DNA of 17,312 nt from Chlamydiia bacterium (GTDB taxonomy: Bacteria > Chlamydiota > Chlamydiia > Chlamydiales > JAAZZY01): contig JAAZZY010000025.1 of assembly GCA_014239035.1 (NCBI GenBank), positions 234-17,545 of the forward strand, in the 5' to 3' direction. The notes under the pieces are model-generated. The model was not told where the DNA came from, ran no database searches, and worked only from the letters and a program-made list of their open reading frames with translations. The translations under genes were made by a program, and so were the position numbers. Shown here piece after piece: positions 1 through 7,754 of this stretch. Within the stretch, counting starts at the first letter, position 1; every line of letters starts with the position of its first letter.

Positions 1-367
1 TTGATCGTGAGCCTTCTGGGAAAATGACGACTTTGCAGTCTTTTTTCAGAAGAGAAGAAATTAATTTTAAAGCCCCCAACGCACTCTTAGCTGATAGAGG
101 ATGAACATTGTAAGAGCGCAGTAAAAACCCTAAAATAGGATTCTCAAAAAGTGTTGGTCTAGCAAAATAGTGTATGACTTCAGGCCAGGCAACTCCAACG
201 AGAGGAGGATCGTAAAATGACACATGGTTTCCAGCAATGATTGCCTTTCCACTTATATAGTGTTCTTGCTCTCCATAAACTTTTGTCTTATAGAAGAGCT
301 TAAAGAAAATTTCGACAAGCTTTCTAGAAAATTTGTAGAATAAAAATGTTTTTCTACCTTGGTTCAT
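1..367 (-). CDS. plsC: 1-acyl-sn-glycerol-3-phosphate acyltransferase, N-terminal part (runs off left edge)
   Basis: Acylates lysophosphatidic acid to phosphatidic acid at the inner membrane, supplying the substrate of CdsA, which is encoded two genes upstream. About 122 codons are visible, and the 3' end lies outside the window. Two family motifs can be read. NHVSFYDP, near residue 47, is the catalytic HX4D box. FPEGSRS, at the very edge of the window, is the substrate-binding FPEGTRS box. The ATG start overlaps the cmk stop as ATGA (4 bp), so it is translationally coupled and the start is secure. It is the fourth gene of uppS-cdsA-cmk-plsC, an order I recall from Chlamydia trachomatis. The family call is confident. 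Whether this is the only acyltransferase of its type in the genome cannot be seen. Confidence 0.93.
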   Translation of the reverse strand, partial: MNQGRKTFLFYKFSRKLVEIFFKLFYKTKVYGEQEHYISGKAIIAGNHVSFYDPPLVGVAWPEVIHYFARPTLFENPILGFLLRSYNVHPLSAKSALGALKLISSLLKKDCKVVIFPEGSRS

Positions 368-1032
368 GACTTTTTCTCTTCAATATGTTCTTTAATTTTT
401 GAAAATACTTGGTCAATAGTCAGGTATGAAACATCAATTAGCACGGCATCATCTGCTTGCCTTAAAGGTGAATGTTCTCGTGTGGAATCGTATTTATCAC
501 GTTTTAATAGTTCTTCTAGCACACGATCTTTTTTGAAATTTTTAAGTGGAAAATTTCCCTTAAGCTGTTCAAATCGTCGTATCGCCCGAATATTGGGATC
601 AGCATATAGGAAGAATTTAATATCTGCATGCGGAAATACAACAGTCCCCATATCTCTACCTTCAAAGATCCCTACTTTGCTCTCTCCTAGTTTTCTTTGA
701 ATTTGCACGAGATGCTTGCGAACAAATAAATAAGCAGACACTTTTGAAACATTTTTAGTTACTTCTTCATTTCTAATTTTTCGGGTAATATCTGTCCCGT
801 TTACTATATAATGTTGCTCATCTTCATCCATCTTTATTTCAAAATTCATTTCATCAAGAAGCATTTTGATCTTTTCTTCGTCATCTAGTGCCACCTTTTG
901 ATCGATTAAAAACCAACAAAAGGAACGGTACATTGCGCCTGTATCGAAGTACGGAATATCTAAAACTTTAGAAAGCATTTTTGCAAGTGTGCTTTTGCCT
1001 GAACCAGAAGGGCCGTCTAATACAATAATCAT
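364..1032 (-). CDS. cmk: Cytidylate kinase (CMP/dCMP kinase)
   Basis: Phosphorylates CMP and dCMP with ATP in the cytoplasm, recycling the CMP released by phospholipid and lipid A synthesis. The 222 aa are full length for the family. The Walker A P-loop GPSGSGKS is at residues 7-14. DTGAMYRSF near residue 31 and EGRDMGTVVFPHAD in the middle are the conserved nucleotide-monophosphate binding segments. DSTREHSPLRQADDAVLID near the C-terminus is the usual closing motif. The start overlaps the cdsA stop as ATGA, and the stop overlaps the plsC start in the same way, so all three genes are probably on one mRNA. Nothing is unusual in the sequence. A kinase gene among phospholipid genes makes sense because CMP is a by-product of CDP-diacylglycerol use. 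Confidence 0.96.
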   Translation of the reverse strand: MIIVLDGPSGSGKSTLAKMLSKVLDIPYFDTGAMYRSFCWFLIDQKVALDDEEKIKMLLDEMNFEIKMDEDEQHYIVNGTDITRKIRNEEVTKNVSKVSAYLFVRKHLVQIQRKLGESKVGIFEGRDMGTVVFPHADIKFFLYADPNIRAIRRFEQLKGNFPLKNFKKDRVLEELLKRDKYDSTREHSPLRQADDAVLIDVSYLTIDQVFSKIKEHIEEKKS

Positions 1033-1892
1033 ATAAAATTCCCGTAGACTAAAAAGAGATAGAACGCAGGAGCGGTGAAGATTAAGGAGTCAAACATATC
1101 CAAAAATCCGCCAAATCCTTTGACTTTATTGCTATCTTTAACTTCAGCATCCCTCTTGATTAGCGATTCAGCTAAATCACCTAAAAGGCCAATAATAGCA
1201 AGAGCAACTCCTAAGACTAGCGCGTATGCCCATGCGGGATTAAAAACAACTTTTGCTTGAGGAGTAAGATAAATCAGAGCAAAACTTACCCCAACTGACG
1301 ATAAGATACCTGCTATTAAGCCTTCATAGGTTTTCTTTGGGCTAATGCTTGGAGCTAGAAAGCGCTTCCCAGCCATTTTGCCTATGAAGTAGGCTCCAAC
1401 ATCCCCCCCTTTGGTCACCAATATTAAAAATACAATCCACCAGCGACCTGAAAAATTTCCACCAAAAGGAATGAGTGTTATTTTCAACAAAAAACTTAAG
1501 GGAACAATCACATAAAAAATGCCCATCAGGCTGATGGAGATACTGCTAATTGGGTTATTTTTCTTAACGAAATGTTCCAGAAAAAGTAAAAAGACTAAAG
1601 CTCCCAAAATAATGTTGATCGCAGAGTTCCAACTTGGGTTGAAAAGTGAAAGTAATATTGCTGTTAGAAGGCACGGAGGAGCAAGATAACTGACTAACTG
1701 GCCATGAAATCCTTTATTGGATGTCATATGATAAAACTCCCACTGAGTGAGAAGTAAAAAACATGTAAAAATAGCTGTTAAAAGTATCTTAATTGCCAGG
1801 AAATTTAAATAAAATACCATAAGCCCCAAGCCAACTACAATGACCAAAGAAGTCCAGAAACGCGTTTTTAAATCTTCTAGCTTAAATTCCAC
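1029..1892 (-). CDS. cdsA: Phosphatidate cytidylyltransferase (CDP-diacylglycerol synthase)
   Basis: Integral membrane enzyme that converts phosphatidic acid and CTP to CDP-diacylglycerol, the branch point of phospholipid synthesis. The 287 aa are dominated by hydrophobic segments. The family blocks KGGDVGAYFIGK (161-172) and SPKKTYEG (184-191) are present. The family signature follows at 243-268: SLIKR, then KD (252-253), GFGG and two aspartates (265, 268). Within that signature the usual H-G-G and D-R-x-D read F-G-G and D-M-F-D; the acidic metal ligands are kept. The start codon is GTG. It sits 11 bp inside the uppS reading frame, with a purine-rich AGAGAGAAGG immediately upstream, so translation is probably coupled to uppS. 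The stop overlaps cmk. Confidence 0.94.
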   Translation of the reverse strand: MEFKLEDLKTRFWTSLVIVVGLGLMVFYLNFLAIKILLTAIFTCFLLLTQWEFYHMTSNKGFHGQLVSYLAPPCLLTAILLSLFNPSWNSAINIILGALVFLLFLEHFVKKNNPISSISISLMGIFYVIVPLSFLLKITLIPFGGNFSGRWWIVFLILVTKGGDVGAYFIGKMAGKRFLAPSISPKKTYEGLIAGILSSVGVSFALIYLTPQAKVVFNPAWAYALVLGVALAIIGLLGDLAESLIKRDAEVKDSNKVKGFGGFLDMFDSLIFTAPAFYLFLVYGNFI

Positions 1893-2655
1893 ACCTTCTC
1901 TCTCTCTTTATATAATTATTAACTGCTCTTAGCAAATGCTCAGAGCTAAATTCAGGCCAGTAATCTTTAAGTACATTAACTTCTGTATAGGCAAGCTGCC
2001 AAACTAAAAAGTTACTGATTCTAAACTCTCCAGATGTTCTAATTAAGAGATCTGGATCCGTAAACTCTGCTGTATCCAAGTACCTATCAATTAAGCTCTC
2101 TGAAATTTGTGATACTTGCAGTTCCTCTTCCACACAGCCTTGAGCAATACGGCGAAAAGCTCGCAGCAAATCATCTCGGCCGCCATAATTTAAGGCTAAA
2201 ACTAAATTGAGCTTATCTCCGCCTTTTGTTGTCTCTCTCGTTTGGACTAATGCTTCTTTTAGTTCATTGTTGAACACCGAGACATCACCAATAGTTGTTA
2301 AACAAATCCCATGTTGAGCCATTCCTGTTCTCTCAGCAATTAAGTACTCTTTGAAAAGATCAAGAAGAATGTCGACCTCCTCTTTTGGTCTTTTCCAATT
2401 TTCTGTAGAGAACGCATATACAGTAAGCGTTTCTATCTTTAATTCCATTGCAGCTTGCACAGTTTCTTTGAGTCTTTCTGCACCTTTGACATAGCCAAGT
2501 TCATAAGGCAAATTCTTCTGAATTGCCCAACGTCTATTGCCATCCATGATAATAGCAACATGCTTGGGGATTGAGTTAAAGTCTATTCCCTCAAGTTGCT
2601 CTTCATGAAAAATGTGCTGAGTTGTAATTTTTTCTTGCTTTGTGCTCTGAAGCAT
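1882..2655 (-). CDS. uppS: Isoprenyl transferase (undecaprenyl diphosphate synthase)
   Basis: Cis-prenyltransferase that extends farnesyl diphosphate with isopentenyl diphosphate to undecaprenyl diphosphate, the lipid carrier for peptidoglycan and other surface glycans. The 257 aa contain the catalytic MDGNRRWA box (37-44, Asp38 the key acid) and AFSTENWKRP (81-90). The C-terminal block IRTSGEFRISNFLVWQLAY is followed by a WPEF segment; these bind the allylic and homoallylic substrates. About 28 residues precede the conserved core, which is slightly long, and no clear Shine-Dalgarno lies before the ATG, so a later start is possible. It is the first gene of the minus-strand lipid operon, and its last 11 bp overlap cdsA. 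Its promoter should lie in 2656-2885, but I could not pick one. Confidence 0.95.
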   Translation of the reverse strand: MLQSTKQEKITTQHIFHEEQLEGIDFNSIPKHVAIIMDGNRRWAIQKNLPYELGYVKGAERLKETVQAAMELKIETLTVYAFSTENWKRPKEEVDILLDLFKEYLIAERTGMAQHGICLTTIGDVSVFNNELKEALVQTRETTKGGDKLNLVLALNYGGRDDLLRAFRRIAQGCVEEELQVSQISESLIDRYLDTAEFTDPDLLIRTSGEFRISNFLVWQLAYTEVNVLKDYWPEFSSEHLLRAVNNYIKRERRCGI

Positions 2656-2699
2656 TATAATTTGATAATTTTACTAGTGATCCAAATATTAGTTTTGCT

Positions 2700-2759
2700 T
2701 TACTCAAGCTCTAACAATCTGATATGGTGCGGCTCTGATTTTGGTTCAACTGACTCGCC
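2700..2759 (-). other. Possible remnant of a lost gene's C-terminus
   Basis: In the divergent uppS-recR intergenic region, one minus-strand frame reads 19 coding-like residues beginning GESVEP and ending HHIRLLELE before a TAA. Two consecutive in-frame TAG codons lie directly upstream (2760-2765). The 60 bases are visibly richer in G and C than the AT-rich flanks. There is no start codon. This may be the tail of a decayed gene or chance; I cannot assign it to a family. Confidence 0.2.
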
Positions 2760-2885
2760 CTACTAAATTGCTATGTGTCAAAAAACAAAAATTAGTGAGA
2801 AGTATATACCAAAATATATTGGTTGAATAGTATTTTTTTTGTTAGGTTTATTAAAATAAAATTAGATTTTGATTAAATTGCTCAT

Positions 2886-3485
2886 ATGACTAAATACCCA
2901 ACACACCTTACATCTATTATTGATTTTTTTAAAATGCTTCCTGGGGTTGGACAGCGCAGCGCTGAACGCTATGCCTTCCATATCCTGGATTGGCCCAAGG
3001 AAAACCTGGAAAATTTTAGCGAGGTGCTCAAAAACATTCCTCAAGAAATAAGATTTTGCAGCAAGTGCCATGCTATGACCCCAAAAGATTCCTGTTTTTA
3101 TTGTGATGATCCTAAAAGAGCGCAAAATCAAATGTGTGTTGTTGCCACTGCAAAAGACATCTTTTCTGTAGAGGATTCTTTAACCTACACAGGACAATAT
3201 CATGTGCTTGGAGGACTTTTATCTCCTGCTTCAGGTTTTAATAGTGAAAGGCTTAACATTCAGACTCTTTTAACTCGTCTAAAAGAATTACACACAAGCG
3301 AAGTTATCCTAGTTTTCGATTCCACAGTCGAGGGAGATGCGACTACGCTCTTCTTAAAAAAAGAGCTCTCTACATATCAGCTCAAAGTTTCTCGACTTGC
3401 GTTTGGAATACCTGTTGGAAGTTCACTAGATTATATCGACAGCAGCACTCTCTCAAGAGCTTTCTCTGGCCGTCAAGGATTTTGA
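2886..3485 (+). CDS. recR: Recombination mediator protein RecR
   Basis: Works with RecO (and RecF) to load RecA on SSB-coated single-stranded gaps during recombinational repair. The 199 aa match the usual RecR length and domain order. A helix-hairpin-helix comes first (LPGVGQRSAERYAFHIL, from residue 18). The C4 zinc finger has cysteines at 58, 61, 70 and 73. A Toprim fold includes the acidic segment FDSTVEGDAT. The C-terminal motif GIPVGSSLDYIDSSTLSRAF carries the Walker-B-like end seen in RecR. It is followed by bamA 66 bp downstream, the recR-bamA-skp-lpxD order I recall from Chlamydia. No recognisable Shine-Dalgarno precedes the ATG. Nothing is degenerate in the sequence. Confidence 0.96.
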   Translation: MTKYPTHLTSIIDFFKMLPGVGQRSAERYAFHILDWPKENLENFSEVLKNIPQEIRFCSKCHAMTPKDSCFYCDDPKRAQNQMCVVATAKDIFSVEDSLTYTGQYHVLGGLLSPASGFNSERLNIQTLLTRLKELHTSEVILVFDSTVEGDATTLFLKKELSTYQLKVSRLAFGIPVGSSLDYIDSSTLSRAFSGRQGF

Positions 3486-3551
3486 CTTGTAATAATAGCT
3501 TTGATTACATAGCATACTTTGCACAAATATATAACACCTATAAATTGAATT

Positions 3552-5894
3552 ATGACTAAAAAGTTTTTCTTATTCCCACTCCTTTTACTAACTTTAATAA
3601 GCCCTCTAAGTGCTGATGAAAGCCAATATGAAAATAAGCCGATCAAAAACATTGTTATTGAAGCTGAGGACCTCCCAAGAGGAACTGAATTTCAATCTCG
3701 ATCTTTAGAAGAAAAGCTTAAGACAAAGGTTGGCGAACACTTTACACAATCTATTTTTGACCAAGATCTTAAAAGGCTTTCTAAAGACTATGACCGAGTA
3801 GATCCAAAAATTCGAATCCATCAAAATGAAGTCTACATTACTTTGAAGGTGTGGCTAAGACCATTAATTACAGACATAACTTTTAGCGGAAATTACCACT
3901 TCGGAAGCAATAAGCTTAAAAAAGAACTCGGAGTAGAGCCCTACACTCTCTTCAATCGTCAAACTTTTGTTAAAGGCATTCATAAGTTAAGAGAATACTA
4001 TATGAAGAAGGGCTACTTTGAAGCTGAGCTCGACTACAAACTTGTAAAAGAGCCTAACAAAAATGAAGTGGCTATCGACATTAACGTAGAAACAGGAAGA
4101 TCTGGCTTCATTGATAGCGTCGGCTTTGAAGGGTTTTCAAGAGAAGAAATTTCTAAGATCAAAGAAACTATGCATATTTCAAAGTTCAATCCTTTTACCT
4201 CATGGGTTACACGCAAAGGAATTTACAATGAAGACATTATTGAATATGACCAGGTTAAAATATTAGAGTTTCTACGAGATGAAGGTTATGCAAATGCTAA
4301 AATTGAAATAGCAGTGACTGAATCTGAAAAAAACGATCGCATTGGCATTTTAATCACAGCGGAAAAAGGAGACTTCTTCACCATAGGCACAGTAACCTTT
4401 ACTGGAAACGAGGACTTAGAAAATGAGTTTGTCGAACAAAAACTTCTTGTAGGAGAAAACACCCCATACTCTCCTAAAAAGATTCAAGACTCAGCAAACG
4501 CTTTAAGTGATTTTTATGGTAAGAAAGGTTATATCGATGCATCCATTTCTTATGAACCCCATCTTATTGAAGGTGAAAATACATACAATCTCAACTTTAA
4601 AATCGAAGAGGGAGCACCTTATAAGGTGGGTCTTATCAAGATAATTGGAAACAATAGAACGTTTCCCAAAGTTATCTTAAGAGAAGCTCACTTAGAGCCG
4701 GGCAATACTTTTGACACTAAGATGTTAGAGACTACTCGAAAAAGACTTGAAAACATTGGGTACTACAAACATGTTAATGTGTATCCTTCTTCTGCAAGCT
4801 CTACACAAAGCATTAAAGCCCCTTTAAGAGATGTAACCATTCAAGTGGAAGAAACTTCAACTGGAAGCCTTGGAATGAATGTAGGCTTTAGTACGGTCGA
4901 CAGTGTTTACGGTGGAGTAGAACTCTCTGAAAAGAATTTTAATATCGCAGGTATTGCAGACATCCCTTCCAGAGGACTTGGAGCCTTGCGCGGTGGTGGA
5001 GAATACCTACAAATTAAATCGAGTATCGGTATTAAGATCACCGATTATAGCTTGAATTGGATGAAACCTTATTTCTTAGATTCTTCTTGGACAATTGGTG
5101 TAAATTTAGATAAGAACTTTAGCAGAGTTCAGTCTAACAGCTATAGTATTGAATCATTTACAACGACGATTAATTCATTTTACCCCCTCAATATCTTTGT
5201 GGATTTCAACGCTTTTTACCGTTTAAGGAACACACAGTTGCGTGTAAACCACGATGCTCCAGATATCCTAAGAACTCAAAGAGGAAACGATGGTAATATC
5301 TCATCAGTTGGTCTGGGCCTTCAATATGAGACAAGGAATAACTTCCACCGTCCAACCCAAGGGGTGTCTTCGGCGCTTACTTGTGAGTACGCAGGTGTTG
5401 GAGGAGATTTTTTCTACTTCAATTACGGCTATAACAATTCAATTTATGTTCCTGTAGGACCTCTTGTTTTTAAAACAAAAGCCAACTTTAACTTTATACA
5501 ACCTATCTCTAAGACGAAAGCTCAAGATGTGCCTATAGGCGAGCGTTTCTTCTTAGCCACAGATATTTCTGAAGTCAGAGGATATCGCCCATTTGCTATA
5601 GGGCCAACTTTCCCTGATGGTCAGCCAAGAGGCGGGATTAGCTCTGCTGTATTATCTGAAGAGGTTATGCTAGGTTTCATTCCTAAGTTTATTGATATCT
5701 TTGCCTTTGTAGATGCTGGAGCACTTACAGGAAAAGCATTTGAAATTGATACATTTAGGGCATCTGTTGGATTTGGAGCAAGAGTTGTTGCAGCGCCTAA
5801 CCTACCTTTAATGGTTGGATGGGGATACCCTCTTAACCCACAAACAAGAAGTGATAGACAGGGATTTTTCTTGTCGCTTGGCGGAAAATTTTAA
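3552..5894 (+). CDS. bamA: Outer membrane protein assembly factor BamA (Omp85)
   Basis: Central component of the outer-membrane complex that folds and inserts beta-barrel proteins. The 780 aa start with a Sec signal peptide (hydrophobic 5-19, likely cleavage near Ala21). By repeat boundaries, five periplasmic POTRA-like domains lie at roughly 31-103, 104-182, 184-273, 274-355 and 356-436. A C-terminal 16-strand-type barrel follows (about 438-780). The barrel has the conserved VRGY of loop L6 at 675-678, and the protein ends in phenylalanine, as expected of a BAM-recognised strand. The product works with Skp, encoded next, which carries unfolded outer-membrane proteins. No Shine-Dalgarno is evident before the ATG. 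The upstream 66 bp separate it from recR, and I could not place a promoter there. Confidence 0.96.
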   Translation: MTKKFFLFPLLLLTLISPLSADESQYENKPIKNIVIEAEDLPRGTEFQSRSLEEKLKTKVGEHFTQSIFDQDLKRLSKDYDRVDPKIRIHQNEVYITLKVWLRPLITDITFSGNYHFGSNKLKKELGVEPYTLFNRQTFVKGIHKLREYYMKKGYFEAELDYKLVKEPNKNEVAIDINVETGRSGFIDSVGFEGFSREEISKIKETMHISKFNPFTSWVTRKGIYNEDIIEYDQVKILEFLRDEGYANAKIEIAVTESEKNDRIGILITAEKGDFFTIGTVTFTGNEDLENEFVEQKLLVGENTPYSPKKIQDSANALSDFYGKKGYIDASISYEPHLIEGENTYNLNFKIEEGAPYKVGLIKIIGNNRTFPKVILREAHLEPGNTFDTKMLETTRKRLENIGYYKHVNVYPSSASSTQSIKAPLRDVTIQVEETSTGSLGMNVGFSTVDSVYGGVELSEKNFNIAGIADIPSRGLGALRGGGEYLQIKSSIGIKITDYSLNWMKPYFLDSSWTIGVNLDKNFSRVQSNSYSIESFTTTINSFYPLNIFVDFNAFYRLRNTQLRVNHDAPDILRTQRGNDGNISSVGLGLQYETRNNFHRPTQGVSSALTCEYAGVGGDFFYFNYGYNNSIYVPVGPLVFKTKANFNFIQPISKTKAQDVPIGERFFLATDISEVRGYRPFAIGPTFPDGQPRGGISSAVLSEEVMLGFIPKFIDIFAFVDAGALTGKAFEIDTFRASVGFGARVVAAPNLPLMVGWGYPLNPQTRSDRQGFFLSLGGKF

Positions 5895-5922
5895 TAATGC
5901 AATTAATGTTTTACAAAGAAAT

Positions 5923-5942
5923 ATCTTTTTCTATAAAAAGAT
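5923..5942 (+). other. AT-rich hairpin between bamA and skp
   Basis: A perfect 8-bp inverted repeat, ATCTTTTT and AAAAAGAT, is separated by a 4-base loop. It lies 29 bp after the bamA stop and 41 bp before the skp start. The stem is weak (one G-C pair per arm) and is not followed by a T-run on the plus strand, so it is not a standard terminator. It could be an mRNA end-stabilising element or a partial attenuator that separates skp levels from bamA. A TATACT box (5954-5959) lies downstream, without a good -35. Confidence 0.35.
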
Positions 5943-5982
5943 TAGTCACAATTTATACTTATTTATCTAAGGAGTTTTTTAT

Positions 5983-6534
5983 ATGAAGGCAACAAATTTT
6001 TTTAAAAGTGCACTCTTTTTAGCACTATTTGTCGCAATGTTCGGATCAGCAGAAGAGACTTTCCATGTTGGAATAGTTAATTTTGCTACATGCGTTGAGA
6101 AGTCATACCTAGGACAAGACGAGAATGCAAAACTTGAGTCTCTTAGAGGTGAAATGATCTCTATGATCGAGACTAAACAAAAAGACTTCCAGGAAGTGGC
6201 AGAGAAGTTAAATAATCCAGACTATATGGATACAATCACAGAAGATGCAGCATTTCAGCTTGAGACAAAAGCTAAAGGCCTCTCTGAGGAGCTTCAGCTT
6301 ATGGGCAATCAAACTGATCAAGCCCTTCAGCAAGCTTACGGAAAGATGTTTCAAAATGTAAAAGGTGAGATCGACAAAGCCTGCGAATACATCGCTCGCG
6401 AAAAAGATTACGATTACATTTTAAATAAAGAGAGCTGCTTTTACTTTAAAAGACCTACTGACATTACCCAGCTTGTGATTACTGAGTTGAATAGACACTA
6501 TCAACCAGAAGCTCAAGAAAAGGGAGAGAAGTAG
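5983..6534 (+). CDS. skp: Periplasmic chaperone Skp/OmpH
   Basis: Trimeric periplasmic holdase that keeps outer-membrane proteins soluble on the way to BamA. The 183 aa begin with a signal peptide (hydrophobic 10-20, likely cleavage after GSA at 23). The mature start FHVGIVNFATCVEKS is the typical Skp first strand (VGIVNF). A long charged helical, coiled-coil-like central part (about 45-140) comes next. The return strand YDYILNKESCFYF follows, then a short C-terminal helix. Three cysteines (37, 134, 152) are unusual for E. coli Skp and may form disulfides in an oxidising periplasm. A strong AAGGAG (5969-5974), 8 bases before the ATG, fixes the start. It lies between bamA and lpxD, matching its role. 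Confidence 0.92.
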   Translation: MKATNFFKSALFLALFVAMFGSAEETFHVGIVNFATCVEKSYLGQDENAKLESLRGEMISMIETKQKDFQEVAEKLNNPDYMDTITEDAAFQLETKAKGLSEELQLMGNQTDQALQQAYGKMFQNVKGEIDKACEYIAREKDYDYILNKESCFYFKRPTDITQLVITELNRHYQPEAQEKGEK

Positions 6535-6540
6535 TTTTAA

Positions 6541-7596
6541 ATGGAGGGACAAAAAACTAGCTATACTATTGCAGAGCTTGCCCAGATTACTTCTTCAGAA
6601 ATAGTAGGTGATCCAAATCACGAAATTTTTGGGATTGATAATTTAGAGTGCGCAACGAGTAATGATGCAAGTTTTTTAGGCAATGCCCTTTATGCAAAAG
6701 CATTAAAAAAGTCGAATGCGGGGGTTGTTTTTGTAAATCAACCCCTCTCCGACAACCCTATTAACCAACTCATTCACCCGTCTCCTTCAAAAGCTTTTCA
6801 GAAGATCATCGATCTTTTTCATAATCAAAAGCTTATTGAATCGGGTTTCAAAAGCATTCACCCAAGCGCAATTATCCACCCATCAGCAAAAATAGCTCCT
6901 AACGTCTCCATTGGACCTAATTCTACTATAGATCAAAATGTCACTATTGATTCAAATACAATCATTCATCCTAATGTATACATTGGGCCAAATGTAATTA
7001 TTGGAAAGAACTGTATCATTCACCCTCAAGTAACTATTCGTGAAAACTGCCACCTGGGAGACTTTGTTATTCTCCAACCTAGCGCAGTTATTGGCTCTTG
7101 TGGATTTGGCTATGTCACAGATGCAAAAGGCCGCCATAAGAAGCTTCAGCACATCGGGAAAGTTGTTTTAGAAGACAATGTTGAAATAGGAGCTTCCACA
7201 TGCATAGATAGAGCACGCTTCAAAGAGACTATCATTAAGCAGGGTACCAAAGTTGATAATCTTGTCCAAATCGCACATGGAGTTGAAATCGGTGAAAACA
7301 GCTTTATTATCTCACAAGCTGGCATCGCAGGCTCTACCATACTAGGTAAATATAACGTCATTGCAGGTCAAGTTGGTATAGTTGGGCATGTTAAGCTTGC
7401 TGATCATGTCACCGTTGCAGCCCAAGGTGGAGTAACTAAAAATTTGAAGACAGGAAAATACGGAGGCAGCCCTGCAATCCCAGCAGAGCGATACTACCGT
7501 CAACAGATGCATTTCCGCAAACTAGACAGCCACGTCACTAGAATCAAAAAGCTTGAAGAAAAGCTCCTTGAACTCGAAGAAATACTCAAAAAATAA
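6541..7596 (+). CDS. lpxD: UDP-3-O-acylglucosamine N-acyltransferase
   Basis: Adds the N-linked 3-hydroxyacyl chain from acyl-ACP to UDP-3-O-acyl-glucosamine, the third step of lipid A synthesis. The 351 aa contain the N-terminal uridine-binding domain (about 1-100). A left-handed beta helix built from hexapeptide repeats (about 107-305) follows. The catalytic histidine is His246 in KVDNLVQIAHG. The segment IGSCGFGY (184-191) is the family's conserved turn. The C-terminus (about 320-350) is a helical, coiled-coil-like LpxD tail. It starts 6 bp after the skp stop, with a GGGAGAG stretch inside the skp end as a possible ribosome binding site, so it is probably cotranscribed with skp. LpxA-type proteins share the fold, but the N-terminal domain identifies LpxD. 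Confidence 0.96.
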   Translation: MEGQKTSYTIAELAQITSSEIVGDPNHEIFGIDNLECATSNDASFLGNALYAKALKKSNAGVVFVNQPLSDNPINQLIHPSPSKAFQKIIDLFHNQKLIESGFKSIHPSAIIHPSAKIAPNVSIGPNSTIDQNVTIDSNTIIHPNVYIGPNVIIGKNCIIHPQVTIRENCHLGDFVILQPSAVIGSCGFGYVTDAKGRHKKLQHIGKVVLEDNVEIGASTCIDRARFKETIIKQGTKVDNLVQIAHGVEIGENSFIISQAGIAGSTILGKYNVIAGQVGIVGHVKLADHVTVAAQGGVTKNLKTGKYGGSPAIPAERYYRQQMHFRKLDSHVTRIKKLEEKLLELEEILKK

Positions 7597-7636
7597 TTTA
7601 ATTCCTCTATTGTGAACTATTTAATTTAACAACGCG

Positions 7637-7720
7637 TACTTTACTAAATATTAATATTTAGCTAATATAGCTATAGCTTACTTTACTAAATCTTACTATT
7701 TAGCTAATATAGTTATAGTT
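7637..7720 (+). repeat. Perfectly abutting tandem duplication, two 42-bp AT-rich units
   Basis: Unit 1 is 7637-7678 and unit 2 is 7679-7720; they match at 38 of 42 positions with no gap. Both keep the inverted arms CTAAAT-N6-ATTTAG. In unit 1 this is a perfect 18-bp palindrome at 7644-7661. A second dyad, TAGCTA-ATA-TAGCTA, is perfect in unit 1 (7659-7673) and has one changed base in unit 2. The repeat lies between lpxD and the 144-aa gene, ending 34 bp before its ATG. Placement and symmetry suggest a duplicated operator and promoter, but no regulator is identifiable. With only two units and no spacers it is not a CRISPR array. Confidence 0.85.
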
Positions 7721-7754
7721 TTATATAAAAAAGCAGTCCTAGGAGGAATATATT

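Noticed and set aside
359..700. Plus-strand frame of 113 codons
   Set aside because: It is antisense to the highly conserved cmk gene, low in complexity, with no family motif.
2740..2765. Bases resembling a tRNA T-arm (GGTTCAACTGACTCG)
   Set aside because: No matching acceptor, D or anticodon arms can be folded around it on either strand.
2862..3131. Minus-strand frame overlapping the recR start
   Set aside because: It is antisense to the helix-hairpin-helix and zinc-finger coding part of recR; no supporting signal.
7637..7720. Possible CRISPR array
   Set aside because: Only two units, directly abutting without spacers, and no cas genes in the window.
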